Source of the DNA: PSRF01 sp051000815
GTDB taxonomy: Bacteria; Acidobacteriota; Blastocatellia; Pyrinomonadales; Pyrinomonadaceae
Assembly (NCBI GenBank): GCA_051000815.1
Contig: JBPCNX010000039.1
Location: 1-64,000 of the forward strand
Reading direction: 5' to 3'
DNA length: 64,000 nucleotides
In this document: piece by piece, positions 49,247 to 58,384 of the stretch
Layout: each line of letters opens with the position of its first letter
How positions within the stretch are numbered: the stretch's first letter is position 1
The notes under the pieces: generated by a model
The model's input: the letters and a program-made list of their open reading frames with translations, nothing else
Told to the model about the DNA's origin: nothing
The model's database searches: none
Position numbers and translations under genes: made by a program

Positions 49247-52135
49247 ATGCCTAAAAGCCCCTTTAATTCGCTTCAGCAATTCAATCCCGGCGCCGGCCTA
49301 TCCGGCCAGTTTTATTCACTTCCGCAGCTCGAAAAAGACAACGTTGGACCCGTCTCCAGGTTGCCCATCAGTATACGAATCGTCCTCGAATCGGTTCTTC
49401 GCAACTTTGACGGCGGGCGAATTAACGAAGAGGACGTCCGCGCGCTGGCTAACTGGCAGCCAAAGGCTGAAAGGACCGACGAGATTCCTTTTGTTGTGGC
49501 CCGAGTCCTTCTGCAGGACTTCACCGGTGTTCCCTTGCTGGTTGATCTCGCAGCAATGCGGTCTGCGGTCGCACGTTTGCGCAAGAACACAGGCGTGATT
49601 GAACCCCTCGTACCGGTTGATCTCGTGATTGACCACTCGGTTCAAGTTGATTTCTCGAGCACTAAGGATGCGTTCCAGAAAAACATGATGATGGAGTTCA
49701 AGCGAAATAACTCTCGCTATCAATTCCTTAAGTGGGGGACGCAGGCGTTTGACGGCTTTACGGTGATTCCACCGGGAATTGGCATTTGTCACCAGGTAAA
49801 TCTGGAATACCTGGCCAAGAGCGTCGTCGACAAGCACACAGTTTATTACCCTGACACGCTGGTCGGCACTGATTCGCATACGACCATGATTAACGGTTTG
49901 GGAATAGTTGGCTGGGGTGTTGGCGGTATCGAAGCCGAAGCAGCGATGTTGGGCCAGCCAGTTTACATCCTCACTCCTGACGTTGTGGGTGTGTGTCTCA
50001 GTGGAAGTCTGCGTGACGGCGTGACAGCGACCGATTTGGTCCTGCGCGTCACGGAAATGCTGCGCCAGGCGAAGGTAGTAGGAAAGTTTGTTGAATTCCA
50101 CGGAGACGGTGCGGCGAGCCTTTCGGTTACTGATCGCGCAACCATCGCTAATATGGCGCCGGAGTACGGCGCCACGATGGGATTTTTTCCGATTGACGAA
50201 GAGACATGTCTGTATCTCAAGGCGACGGGGCGTTCTGACGCGCAGGTGGATGCGGTGCGAAACTACTACACCGCGCAGGGAATGTTTGGCATTCCGCGAA
50301 GGGGCGAGTGCGATTACAGTTCGTTGCTCGAACTCGACCTGGCAGATATCCGTCCGAGTGTGGCCGGCCCCAAGCGTCCACAGGACCGCATCGAACTGCC
50401 AAAGCTGAAAGAACAGTTTGCGGCGCTCTTGAAGAAACCGGCGAATGAAGGAGGCTACGGAAAGACGCACGAGGAAATTACTTCTCGTTATTTCACCCGG
50501 ATTGGAACGATCGATATTGCAAAGGCGCCACTCGGAGGTGGCGGCGAGCAGAAGCCGGAGAGCATCCCCGTCGCCGCTGGAGGCATAGTAACGCCGAGCA
50601 ATACGAGTGTGTGGACCGAAACTGAAATGGTGAACAATCGACCAACACCTGATCGATTGGTGGAAGTTCATCCGGAAGAGTTTCCGCACGGCGAAGTTGA
50701 TCTAGGCCATGGCGACGTTCTCATCGCAGCGATCACGTCCTGCACAAACACTTCAAATCCCAGCGTTATGCTCGCGGCAGGACTGCTGGCAAAGAAAGCG
50801 GTGGAGCGGGGCCTGACGGTCAGGGCGTCCGTGAAAAACTCTCTGGCGCCCGGCTCGAGGGTTGTCACCGAATATCTCGCGAGGACTGGTCTGCAACCGT
50901 ACCTCGATACGCTCGGGTTCAATCTGGTTGGCTACGGCTGCACGACATGTATTGGCAACTCCGGTCCGCTCGACCCGTCCATTGAGCAACTCGTCGTCGA
51001 TCACGACCTGATTGCCGCGAGCGTTCTCTCGGGCAATCGGAACTTTGAAGCGCGCGTACATCAAAGCATCAAGGCAAACTTCCTGATGAGCCCTCCGCTT
51101 GTTGTCGCTTTTGCTATAGCCGGTCGCGTGGACATCGATCTGACGCAAGACTCCCTGGGAACAGGGTCTGATGGGCAACCCGTTTACCTGCGCGATATTT
51201 GGCCCAGTATGGAGGAGATTTCCGGCCTCCTGCGCTCCGCCTTTGATCCTGAAACCTACCGCCACCTTTATGGAAACTTCGCGGAACAGAACCCCTACTG
51301 GAACGACATTTCCACGGGTACGGGAGATGTTTATGAGTGGGACTCGGAATCGACCTATATCCGCGAGCCTCCTTACTTCGAGAATTTCAGCAACGAGGTG
51401 GGAACCTGGCAGAACATTGTAGGAGCTCGTCCGTTAGCGATTTTTGGCGACTCAGTCACCACCGATCACATTAGTCCGGCTGGGGCGATCAAAGCCTCGT
51501 CACCCGCGGGACTCTATCTTCAATCCAAAGGAGTGGCGATTGAAGACTTCAACAGCTATGGCGCGCGACGCGGAAACCACGAAGTGATGGTGCGCGGCAC
51601 CTTTGCCAATGTTCGCATCAGGAACCTGATGGTGCCGGGTGTGGAAGGCGGCGTTACTATTCACCGGCCGAGCGAAGAGCGCACAAGCATTTACGACGCC
51701 GCCATGAAATATCAGGAGGAAGGCGTGCCCCTGGTCGTGATTGCGGGGCAGGAATACGGGACGGGAAGTTCACGAGACTGGGCCGCTAAGGGAACTCGTT
51801 TGCTGGGTGTCAGGGTAGTGATCGCTCAGAGCTTCGAACGGATTCATCGTAGCAATCTTGTCGGCATGGGCGTCCTGCCGTGTCAGTTTCCCGAAGGTGT
51901 TAATGCCGCGTCGTTGGGACTCGACGGGACCGAGATATTTGATCTTCTTGGTCTTGAGGCTGGTGTTAGGCCTCTTCAGGAAATCATTCTGGTAGTACAT
52001 CGAGCAAATGGGAAAAAGGAAGAAGTGCCCGTTACACTCCGCATCGACACGCCGATTGAAATTGATTATTACCAGCACGGGGGGATCCTTCCCTTTGTGT
52101 TGCGACAATTACTGGCGGGAACGACTGACTTCTGA
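49247..52135 (+). CDS. acnA: aconitate hydratase (AcnA type)
   Basis: Citrate-isocitrate isomerisation in the TCA cycle through a [4Fe-4S] cluster. The 962-residue protein follows the AcnA/IRP plan: VDLVIDHSVQVD, GTDSHTTMINGLG, cluster cysteines Cys499 (SCTNTSNPS), Cys565 and Cys568 (GCTTCIGNSGP), and the C-terminal swivel domain (FGDSVTTDHISPAGAI, GQEYGTGSSRDWAAKG, RIHRSNLVGMGVLP). It is about 60 residues longer than usual, the extra lying at about 420-470 (GGGGEQKPESIPVAAGG). Single gene followed by an aldehyde dehydrogenase. Confidence 0.95.
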   Translation: MPKSPFNSLQQFNPGAGLSGQFYSLPQLEKDNVGPVSRLPISIRIVLESVLRNFDGGRINEEDVRALANWQPKAERTDEIPFVVARVLLQDFTGVPLLVDLAAMRSAVARLRKNTGVIEPLVPVDLVIDHSVQVDFSSTKDAFQKNMMMEFKRNNSRYQFLKWGTQAFDGFTVIPPGIGICHQVNLEYLAKSVVDKHTVYYPDTLVGTDSHTTMINGLGIVGWGVGGIEAEAAMLGQPVYILTPDVVGVCLSGSLRDGVTATDLVLRVTEMLRQAKVVGKFVEFHGDGAASLSVTDRATIANMAPEYGATMGFFPIDEETCLYLKATGRSDAQVDAVRNYYTAQGMFGIPRRGECDYSSLLELDLADIRPSVAGPKRPQDRIELPKLKEQFAALLKKPANEGGYGKTHEEITSRYFTRIGTIDIAKAPLGGGGEQKPESIPVAAGGIVTPSNTSVWTETEMVNNRPTPDRLVEVHPEEFPHGEVDLGHGDVLIAAITSCTNTSNPSVMLAAGLLAKKAVERGLTVRASVKNSLAPGSRVVTEYLARTGLQPYLDTLGFNLVGYGCTTCIGNSGPLDPSIEQLVVDHDLIAASVLSGNRNFEARVHQSIKANFLMSPPLVVAFAIAGRVDIDLTQDSLGTGSDGQPVYLRDIWPSMEEISGLLRSAFDPETYRHLYGNFAEQNPYWNDISTGTGDVYEWDSESTYIREPPYFENFSNEVGTWQNIVGARPLAIFGDSVTTDHISPAGAIKASSPAGLYLQSKGVAIEDFNSYGARRGNHEVMVRGTFANVRIRNLMVPGVEGGVTIHRPSEERTSIYDAAMKYQEEGVPLVVIAGQEYGTGSSRDWAAKGTRLLGVRVVIAQSFERIHRSNLVGMGVLPCQFPEGVNAASLGLDGTEIFDLLGLEAGVRPLQEIILVVHRANGKKEEVPVTLRIDTPIEIDYYQHGGILPFVLRQLLAGTTDF

Positions 52136-52234
52136 AGTAACGCGGCCGACGGAGTTTATGTCGGTTGCCAGAAGCCATCACCGCCGCTAGCCCGTCCTGC
52201 TCTAAGGCAGTAGACAGTTACGAGGAGCAAAAAT

Positions 52235-53740
52235 ATGTCATCCGTACAACCGGCCGAAACAAACACCCCACGGAAATATCAACTTTTCATCGACGGGAAG
52301 TGGGTCGACGCCGAATCCGGCAAGACCTTCAAGACCCCGAATCCTGCTACCGGCGAAACGCTCGCCGAGGTTGCAGAAGCTGACAAGGCGGACATCGACA
52401 AAGCAGTGACAGCAGCGCGCCGTGCCTTTGAAGGCAAGTGGTCGAAGATCAGCGCTCGCGACCGCGGCCGCATGCTTTACAAACTTTCCCAGTTAATTGA
52501 AGAACACAGCGGCGAGCTCGCGGCGCTGGAAACGGCGGACAACGGCAAACCAATCAGGGAGTCGTCTTTTGTTGATCTGCCGCAGGTAGCCGAAAACTTT
52601 GAATACTTTGCCGGCTGGGCCACGAAGATTGAAGGTGAAACGATTCCGGTTCCGGGGCAGATGTTCAATTACACGCTCCGCGAGCCGATTGGAGTTTGCG
52701 GTCAGATTATTCCCTGGAATTTTCCACTCCTGATGGCAGCCTGGAAGTTGGCGCCTGCGTTGGCGGCGGGTAACACCGTCGTGTTGAAGCCAGCCGAGCA
52801 GACTCCAGTCAACGCAATGGAGTTGGGAAAGTTGATCGCGGAAGCGGGCTTCCCCGAAGGTGTCGTTAACATCGTCCCTGGTTATGGTGAGACGGCCGGC
52901 GCGGCATTAGCCGCTCATCCAGGGATTGATAAGGTTGCATTCACAGGTTCAACGGAAGTCGGCAAGCTGGTCGCGAAAGCAGCAGCAGACAACCTAACCA
53001 AAGTATCACTTGAGCTCGGCGGCAAGGCGCCCAACATCGTGTTTGCAGATGCGGATCTCGAGCAGGCAGTTAACGGCGCGATGATGGGGATCTTCTTCAA
53101 TCAGGGCCAGGTGTGTTGCGCCGGTTCGCGCCTCTTCGTCCAGGAGGATGTCAAAGACGAATTCCTGGGCAGGCTTAAAGAAAAGTCTTCCCGGATCACC
53201 GTCGGTGACCCGATGAACAAAGCTACCCAAATGGGTCCACAAGTCTCCGAAGAGCAACTGAACCGTATCAAGGGTTACGTTGATATAGCTCATAAGGAAG
53301 GCGCCACCGTCTTAGCCGGTGGCGAATGCCCCCAGCTCGAAGGCGCGTTCCAGAAAGGTTACTTCTTCCAGCCCACGATCTTCTCGGACGTTAACAACAA
53401 GATGCGCGTGGCCCAGGAGGAGATTTTTGGGCCAGTGGTATCCGTGATTGCTTTCAGTGATGAGGACGACTTGATCAAACAAGCCAACGACACTATCTAC
53501 GGTCTCTCAGCCGGACTCTGGACGCGCGATATCACACGTGCTCATCGCTTCGCGAAAGAAATTCGGGCCGGTGTGATCTGGATCAATACCTTCAACATGT
53601 TCAATGCCGCTTCACCCTTTGGCGGTTACAAACAGTCGGGCTACGGCAGGGAAATGGGCAAGCATGCTCTCGACTTGTATACAAACACCAAGAGCGTTTG
53701 GGTCGACCTTTCCGGTAAACCGATTGGCTGGTTTAACTAG
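52235..53740 (+). CDS. NAD(P)-dependent aldehyde dehydrogenase
   Basis: A 501-residue ALDH that oxidises aldehydes to carboxylic acids. Catalytic Glu260 in LELGGKAPN, nucleophile Cys294 in NQGQVCCAGSR, the PWNFPLLMAAWKLAPAL cofactor region, GSTEVGKLV and the C-terminal PFGGYKQSGYGREMG. Closest to the ALDH1/2 or betaine-aldehyde-like broad-substrate class; the true substrate cannot be told. GAGGAGC precedes the ATG. A hairpin terminator follows at once. Confidence 0.93.
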   Translation: MSSVQPAETNTPRKYQLFIDGKWVDAESGKTFKTPNPATGETLAEVAEADKADIDKAVTAARRAFEGKWSKISARDRGRMLYKLSQLIEEHSGELAALETADNGKPIRESSFVDLPQVAENFEYFAGWATKIEGETIPVPGQMFNYTLREPIGVCGQIIPWNFPLLMAAWKLAPALAAGNTVVLKPAEQTPVNAMELGKLIAEAGFPEGVVNIVPGYGETAGAALAAHPGIDKVAFTGSTEVGKLVAKAAADNLTKVSLELGGKAPNIVFADADLEQAVNGAMMGIFFNQGQVCCAGSRLFVQEDVKDEFLGRLKEKSSRITVGDPMNKATQMGPQVSEEQLNRIKGYVDIAHKEGATVLAGGECPQLEGAFQKGYFFQPTIFSDVNNKMRVAQEEIFGPVVSVIAFSDEDDLIKQANDTIYGLSAGLWTRDITRAHRFAKEIRAGVIWINTFNMFNAASPFGGYKQSGYGREMGKHALDLYTNTKSVWVDLSGKPIGWFN

Positions 53741-53749
53741 TGTGGTTCA

Positions 53750-53785
53750 GCACAACTCGCGGAAAACGGTTTTCGCGAGTTGTGC
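53750..53785 (+). terminator. hairpin after the aldehyde dehydrogenase gene
   Basis: GCACAACTCGCG and CGCGAGTTGTGC form a stem, extended inward by AAAAC/GTTTT with one bulged base. It starts ten bases after the stop. No T-tract follows. Confidence 0.6.
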
Positions 53786-53872
53786 ATCTCTGTAACGCCG
53801 CTTCTTCTCGAGCATAGTGGTCCGAATGCGGCGCTCTCCCTCGAAGGAATCTCGTTTATAAAGGAGACGCGT

Positions 53873-54226
53873 ATGCATTTAGCAAAAAGAGCGGGCTTTG
53901 GTTCTCTAATCTTAATCGGGGCACTCCTCCTTACTGCCTGCCCGAACCAGGAAACAATTTCCAGAATCAATGCCGATCCGGGCCGTTACCGGAATAAGGA
54001 AGTCGGAATCGTGGGCACGGTTACCGACAGTTACGGTGTGCTGGGTAACGGCGCCTACGAGATCGACGATGGCACCGGCAGATTGTGGGTAGTAACGACT
54101 CGTGGCGTGCCCTCGCGCGGTTCACGAGTTGGAGCCAAGGGTAAGGTCTACACGGGCTTTAGTTTTGGCGGCAGAAGCTTCGGCACCGTCCTGCAAGAAA
54201 CAGATCGGCGAGTTAAGAACAGATAG
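53873..54226 (+). CDS. lipoprotein with probable OB-fold domain
   Basis: A 117-residue protein: lipobox LLTAC (Cys about 23), then a small beta domain (RNKEVGIVGTVTDSYGVLGNG, YEIDDGTGRLWVVTTRG, GAKGKVYTGFSFGGRSFGTVL) with the layout of an OB-fold. Start at ATG 53873 is set by AAGGAGACGC before it; upstream codons to 53780 are not typical. Role unknown, probably periplasmic. Confidence 0.75.
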   Translation: MHLAKRAGFGSLILIGALLLTACPNQETISRINADPGRYRNKEVGIVGTVTDSYGVLGNGAYEIDDGTGRLWVVTTRGVPSRGSRVGAKGKVYTGFSFGGRSFGTVLQETDRRVKNR

Positions 54227-54323
54227 TGACTTGGGCCGCGCAGCTTTGCAGGCCAGCTCAATTGCACTTGGAGTGCGCTGACTTGTCAGCGCTTTCCAGC
54301 TCACTGCCGTAAGACTTTCCCCA

Positions 54324-54845
54324 ATGAGGAACTTCCACCCTGCACCGACGCAAACCCTATCGACCGTGCCCGTGCGGACGATAGTAACCAGTTTCGAGCA
54401 AGAGTTCGTGGGGCTTGATCTCCGCGCACGGTCCCTGGTCAATACCACTCCGTTCGAAATCTTCTACCACGCGCCGGATAAAACAGTCCTGACCTCTCCT
54501 TCGGTCGGTGAACTGGTTTTACGCGGCGCCGGAGTTGTGGAACAGACCTGCGGTGGCCTCACGGCAAACCTTTGGGACGACCCTTTCGAGTGGACCCTGC
54601 CGGAAACACTTTCAACGCCCGCTCGCGTATATGAATATTTGGATGAGGTTGAGCAGACCCGAAGAAATGCATTCGCCAGGTTTCTCAACGATCGCGACCT
54701 GGAGAAGTTGATCGCGACCCCTGCCGGCGACGCTCAGCCACTCGTTAGTTTACTTTTGGACACCCTGCTGAGAGCGGGTGGCTATCAGGCACGCGCCGCT
54801 GTCATACTAACGCTGCTGGTGAGAGTGAACTCGCCCGTCGTCTGA
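54324..54845 (+). CDS. DinB-like hypothetical protein
   Basis: A 173-residue protein that has helical segments (SPSVGELVLRGAGVVEQTCGGL; STPARVYEYLDEVEQTRRNAFARFLNDRDLEKLI) reminiscent of the DinB/YfiT four-helix fold, but without the usual metal-binding histidines. The assignment is weak. It precedes the zinc-ribbon gene, whose ribosome site lies just after this stop codon, so they may be co-transcribed. Confidence 0.5.
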   Translation: MRNFHPAPTQTLSTVPVRTIVTSFEQEFVGLDLRARSLVNTTPFEIFYHAPDKTVLTSPSVGELVLRGAGVVEQTCGGLTANLWDDPFEWTLPETLSTPARVYEYLDEVEQTRRNAFARFLNDRDLEKLIATPAGDAQPLVSLLLDTLLRAGGYQARAAVILTLLVRVNSPVV

Positions 54846-54873
54846 CAACTTGCACGAAGCAGGAGATCGCAGA

Positions 54874-55425
54874 ATGTATTGTCCTCAATGTGGCCAGCAG
54901 CAGCTTTCAGACAACCTGAGATTCTGTTCGCGTTGTGGCTTTCCGCTTGAGGCCGTGGTGCAGATCCTCAACACCGGTGGAATGCTTCCTCCGGTTCAGC
55001 AGCATCGGGGAAGCACAGAACCATCACCCCGCCGCAAAGGGGTAAAGCAGGGAGCGATGTTGTTGCTGCTGGGCGTGATTCTTGTTCCGCTTTTGGGAGT
55101 CCTGAATAGCTTTAATGCCGGCAACCTTTTCGACATCCTAACTCCAATGGCCGCGATCTTCTTCTTTGTGGGCGGGCTGGTGCGCATTTTGTACGCTGGG
55201 CTTTTTGAAGAGGGAGCACCCCAGTATCGTCCGATGATGCAGACATACGCTCCGCCTCCGACGCAGTTTCAATCAAACCCGCGGGCAGCTGCACTTCCAC
55301 CGGTTCCTGCTCCGCAGCCAACCAGCTGGAGATCGCGACCCAACACCGCTGAAATTCTACAGCCGCCAAGCATCACGGAAAACACCACACGTCTGTTGGA
55401 CAAGGACGATCCGGCCAGACGGTAG
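54874..55425 (+). CDS. zinc-ribbon membrane protein
   Basis: A 183-residue protein with an N-terminal zinc ribbon (CPQCG and CSRCG, about residues 3-25), a linker, two hydrophobic helices (AMLLLLGVILVPLLGVL and LTPMAAIFFFVGGLVRIL, about 65-110) and a Pro/Gln-rich C-terminal tail that is likely disordered. AGGAG lies nine bases before the ATG at 54874. Function unknown. The methyltransferase gene follows six bases later. Confidence 0.78.
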   Translation: MYCPQCGQQQLSDNLRFCSRCGFPLEAVVQILNTGGMLPPVQQHRGSTEPSPRRKGVKQGAMLLLLGVILVPLLGVLNSFNAGNLFDILTPMAAIFFFVGGLVRILYAGLFEEGAPQYRPMMQTYAPPPTQFQSNPRAAALPPVPAPQPTSWRSRPNTAEILQPPSITENTTRLLDKDDPARR

Positions 55426-55430
55426 CGTCG

Positions 55431-56522
55431 ATGTTGTCTCTAGCCGAACGCCTGCGCGAGCGCATTCAACGCGAAGGGCCACTCTCTTTTCACGACTGGA
55501 TGGCTGCGGCGCTCTACGACCATGAGCAGGGTTATTACTGCCGGCAGCGAAGCCGTTGGGGCAGGGGAGGCGACTACCGCACCAGCCCGGAACGCAGCCT
55601 CCTTTTCGCCGCAACGTTCGCCCGCTACTTCGCTAAACTTTACGTCGAACTCGGTTCACCTCCTCAATGGGCGTTGATTGAAGTTGGTGCCGGCTCAGGT
55701 GAATTTGCCGAGGTGGCGCTGGACACGCTTCGGCTGCGATCGCCCGAAGTTTTTGCGGCAACCAGATACGTTATCGATGAACTTGGCCCGGACTCCCGCG
55801 AGCTCGCTCGTGGCCGGCTCGCGCGTTTTGGTTCTCAAGTGCAATTCGCGAAGCTTGAGACACTGGAAGGTCTGGCGGCGGGAGTAATCTTTTCCAACGA
55901 ATTGCTGGACGCTTTTCCGGTTCATCGTGTGACGATGGAACAGGGAGTACTGCGCGAGTTCTTCGTTGCTGCGTCCGACGCGGGGACGTTCGGATGGAAG
56001 TTATTTGATCCCTCAAAGGAGCGACTGAAGAAGTATTTCGATGCGATCGGAGTGGAGTTGGCTGAAGGCCAAATCGCGGAAGTGAACCTGGAAATCGATG
56101 ACTGGGTCAGGAGTGCTAGTGAAAAACTGGAGCGAGGCTATCTGATAACCGTCGACTACGGAGCAGAAGCTCACGAACTCTACTCCGCTGCCGCACGTCC
56201 TGAAGGGACCCTGCGAAGTTTCCACCAGCATAGATTCTCTGCGGACCTTCTTGGGAACTCGGGCGAGCAGGACATTACGAGTTCCGTTAATTGGTCGCAG
56301 GTAAGGCAGTCTGGTGAAGCGCTGGAACTGCAGACGATCGAGTTTGAGAGACAGGATCGCTTTCTTATGAACGAAGGACTGCTTGATGAGCTGGAACTGA
56401 GAGTGGGTGAATGCAAAGATGAAGGAGAGAAAATCCGTCTGCGCACCAGCGCCCGAGAGATGATCCTGCCGGACGGTATGGCCGCAAGTTTCCAGGTGCT
56501 TGTGCAACGGAAGCAGGGGTAG
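55431..56522 (+). CDS. MidA/NDUFAF7-family SAM-dependent methyltransferase
   Basis: A 363-residue class I methyltransferase of the MidA/NDUFAF7 family. N-terminal FHDWMAAALYDHEQGYY (about 19-35), GGDYRTSPE, the S-adenosylmethionine loop EVGAGSGEFA (about 84-93) and SNELLDAFPVHR, the family signature. The C-terminal VDYGAEAHELY is also typical. Eukaryotic members methylate an arginine in complex I; the bacterial substrate is unknown. It ends 94 bases before the IS element. Confidence 0.9.
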   Translation: MLSLAERLRERIQREGPLSFHDWMAAALYDHEQGYYCRQRSRWGRGGDYRTSPERSLLFAATFARYFAKLYVELGSPPQWALIEVGAGSGEFAEVALDTLRLRSPEVFAATRYVIDELGPDSRELARGRLARFGSQVQFAKLETLEGLAAGVIFSNELLDAFPVHRVTMEQGVLREFFVAASDAGTFGWKLFDPSKERLKKYFDAIGVELAEGQIAEVNLEIDDWVRSASEKLERGYLITVDYGAEAHELYSAAARPEGTLRSFHQHRFSADLLGNSGEQDITSSVNWSQVRQSGEALELQTIEFERQDRFLMNEGLLDELELRVGECKDEGEKIRLRTSAREMILPDGMAASFQVLVQRKQG

Positions 56523-56633
56523 TGCTGCGGCGATGCTCACAAAGTGTATGGCAAACAGAGGTACGGTTGGTCCGGCTTGTCGTTTAAAGTAAACAACGCA
56601 ATCACACCAGGCGGGCGGTAGTGCTCCGTTAGT

Positions 56634-57302
56634 GTGTTGCTATTCTGGTGGCCCTCTGATTTGGTTCGCTCTGCCAAACTTGAAGGGCGGGCGTTTGTGA
56701 CAATGAGGAAAATCACCAAGCTTCACAAGGAAGTTATCGATCCGATGGTCGGCGATGCTTTCACGTTTGTTGGAATTGAGCGCAACACAAAGTTAATCCT
56801 AGCTTGGCACTTAGGTATCCGCGACACCACCAACACAGAGGCTTTCACTGAAAAGCTAAGCCACGCTACGAGTGGACGGTTTCAATTAACGACCGATGGC
56901 CTTGCTACCGATCCTGATGCCGTTTCCTATTCGCTGGGCACTCGCGTTGACTATGCTCAGTTAATCAAAGTCTACGGAAAGAACGATCACGAAGGGGAGC
57001 AGAAGTATTCGCCACCTGAGGTGGTAGACACAGTTACGAAGCCTTTAATCGGCAACCCTGACCCTAGCAGAATATGTACGTCAATAGTTGAGAGAAGCAA
57101 TCTCAGCATCCGTACAAGTGTGCGGAGACTTACCCGTCTAACAAACGCTTTTAGTAAGAAGTGGGAAAACCTGCACGCTATGATGAGCCTGTATTTCGCG
57201 TTCTATAACTTTTGTCGGATTCATTCTTCGATTCGTTGCACTCCCGCAATGGAGTCAGGAATCACCAAGCATGTATGGAGCCTGCGAGAACTGTTAGCTT
57301 AA
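56634..57302 (+). CDS. IS1-family transposase, N-terminally truncated
   Basis: The catalytic part of an IS1-family transposase (DDE). Clear family blocks: GDAFTFVGIERNTKLILAW, QLTTDG (second Asp), VERSNLSIRTSVRRLTRLTNAFSKK (with the Glu), YFAFYNFCRIHSSIRCTPAM and the terminal HVWSLREL. About 70 N-terminal residues with the zinc/HTH DNA-binding part are missing, because the frame begins just inside the left terminal repeat. The first catalytic position, Asp in relatives (AIDADTK-like), is Glu here. The protein is probably inactive, and the element would need help in trans. Confidence 0.8.
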   Translation: MLLFWWPSDLVRSAKLEGRAFVTMRKITKLHKEVIDPMVGDAFTFVGIERNTKLILAWHLGIRDTTNTEAFTEKLSHATSGRFQLTTDGLATDPDAVSYSLGTRVDYAQLIKVYGKNDHEGEQKYSPPEVVDTVTKPLIGNPDPSRICTSIVERSNLSIRTSVRRLTRLTNAFSKKWENLHAMMSLYFAFYNFCRIHSSIRCTPAMESGITKHVWSLRELLA

Positions 57303-57307
57303 AGTCG

Positions 57308-57715
57308 TTAAGGGTTGGGAATGACACCTACCCTGACTAGAAAGGGCTCCTTGTAAGCTTGTTTGCCGTTAATGAAAACCCGCAAGTAGTGTAGGCCTAC
57401 GTGACTAAAAATGATTGGTGCAAAGGCAAAGCCCGCTACCCCGCCATCGGTTCCCGTAATCCCAGGAAAAGCTATTTCGTCGCTGGATATTAAGGGTGTC
57501 CCATCAGGATTAACTACCTCGGCCTTCATCGTTACCTCATCGCTAGGGCCTCGCAGTCCGACCACAAACATCAGAACTACATTCTTACCTAACTCACCCA
57601 CTGCGACGTTGACATCCGGCAGCACGCCAAAGAAGCCAAGAACGTTTAATTTGTTGTTGATTTCTCGGCGAATACCCTCACAAATAAAAGCATAGCCAAC
57701 GCTTGGAATGGGCAT
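57308..57715 (-). CDS. IS passenger 1: DUF6941-like protein
   Basis: A 135-residue protein with the look of the DUF6941 family: a CEGIRREINNKLNVLGFFG N-terminus, then beta strands (VVLMFVVGLRGP, MKAEVVNPDG) and HYLRVFINGKQ at the end. No signal or membrane segment. Its ATG overlaps the stop of the upstream gene as TGATG, so it is translationally coupled. It ends six bases from the transposase stop, tail to tail. Function unknown. Confidence 0.7.
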   Translation of the reverse strand: MPIPSVGYAFICEGIRREINNKLNVLGFFGVLPDVNVAVGELGKNVVLMFVVGLRGPSDEVTMKAEVVNPDGTPLISSDEIAFPGITGTDGGVAGFAFAPIIFSHVGLHYLRVFINGKQAYKEPFLVRVGVIPNP

Positions 57716-58134
57716 CAGTTATCCCCTGGGATAACGATTCTACTCGTTGTCCCCACACGTTGAGACAATCTAGAAAACTCCAATGTCATAACAGGTTGAG
57801 TGCCTGACAAAACAAATGCCGCAAACGTGGCCGCGATGCCCACAAGACGGAAGCTATCAGTATGAACAAAGTTCGTCCTACAGACTTCTACACTATTCGG
57901 AATAGACATGGTTTGCTTGACCGCAAAGCGTATTCGCTTGTCAAGAAAGCGCCATACAAGGTAAGCAAGACCGCCACCCAGACTTAGCGAAACCACTCTG
58001 GCTAAAAGGCTATTAGTTCCGATGTCTAGCACAAGAAAGTAAATTAGCGTTGTTGGAATTGAGCAGAGGGCAATTCCCATAAACTGCAAGAACAGTTTAA
58101 TTAGGTCACGCCCAAATGATGCCGACTTTTCCAT
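57715..58134 (-). CDS. IS passenger 2: small membrane protein
   Basis: A 139-residue protein with three hydrophobic segments (LFLQFMGIALCSIPTTLIYFLVL, ARVVSLSLGGGLAYLVW, LVGIAATFAAFVLSG) separated by basic loops. Not recognised. It overlaps passenger 3 upstream by 29 bases and passenger 1 downstream by one base, so the three form one coupled operon. Confidence 0.6.
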   Translation of the reverse strand: MEKSASFGRDLIKLFLQFMGIALCSIPTTLIYFLVLDIGTNSLLARVVSLSLGGGLAYLVWRFLDKRIRFAVKQTMSIPNSVEVCRTNFVHTDSFRLVGIAATFAAFVLSGTQPVMTLEFSRLSQRVGTTSRIVIPGDN

Positions 58135-58384
58135 ACCAGATTCCTTTCACGCCGATTTGTACTATTTTGACAATCATCAAAAATAATGCTGCGGCAATAA
58201 GCAAAAACAAACCATTCAATTCGATATTTATGATGATGCCATGTTGCTCTGGGAAAAGGAAACCAGCGTAAAGGATTAGGAATTTGAAGATAGTTAAGGC
58301 TGCGGCATCCGCAATGAGGTACCTGACTAAGATTCGCAGTTCTTCAATTGGAATCCAGCTTAGAATCCGGTCTGAAACGTGCAT
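58106..58384 (-). CDS. IS passenger 3: small membrane protein
   Basis: A 92-residue protein with two hydrophobic segments (TIFKFLILYAGFLFP and NGLFLLIAAALFLMIVKIVQIG). First gene of the passenger operon. The ATG at 58384 is chosen for its AAGAAAG upstream; the frame is open to 58456, inside the right terminal repeat region. Not recognised. Confidence 0.55.
   Translation of the reverse strand: MHVSDRILSWIPIEELRILVRYLIADAAALTIFKFLILYAGFLFPEQHGIIINIELNGLFLLIAAALFLMIVKIVQIGVKGIWYGKVGIIWA

Noticed and set aside
49316..50689. 457-codon minus-strand frame inside acnA
   Set aside because: Shadow frame; acnA on the plus strand carries all catalytic motifs.
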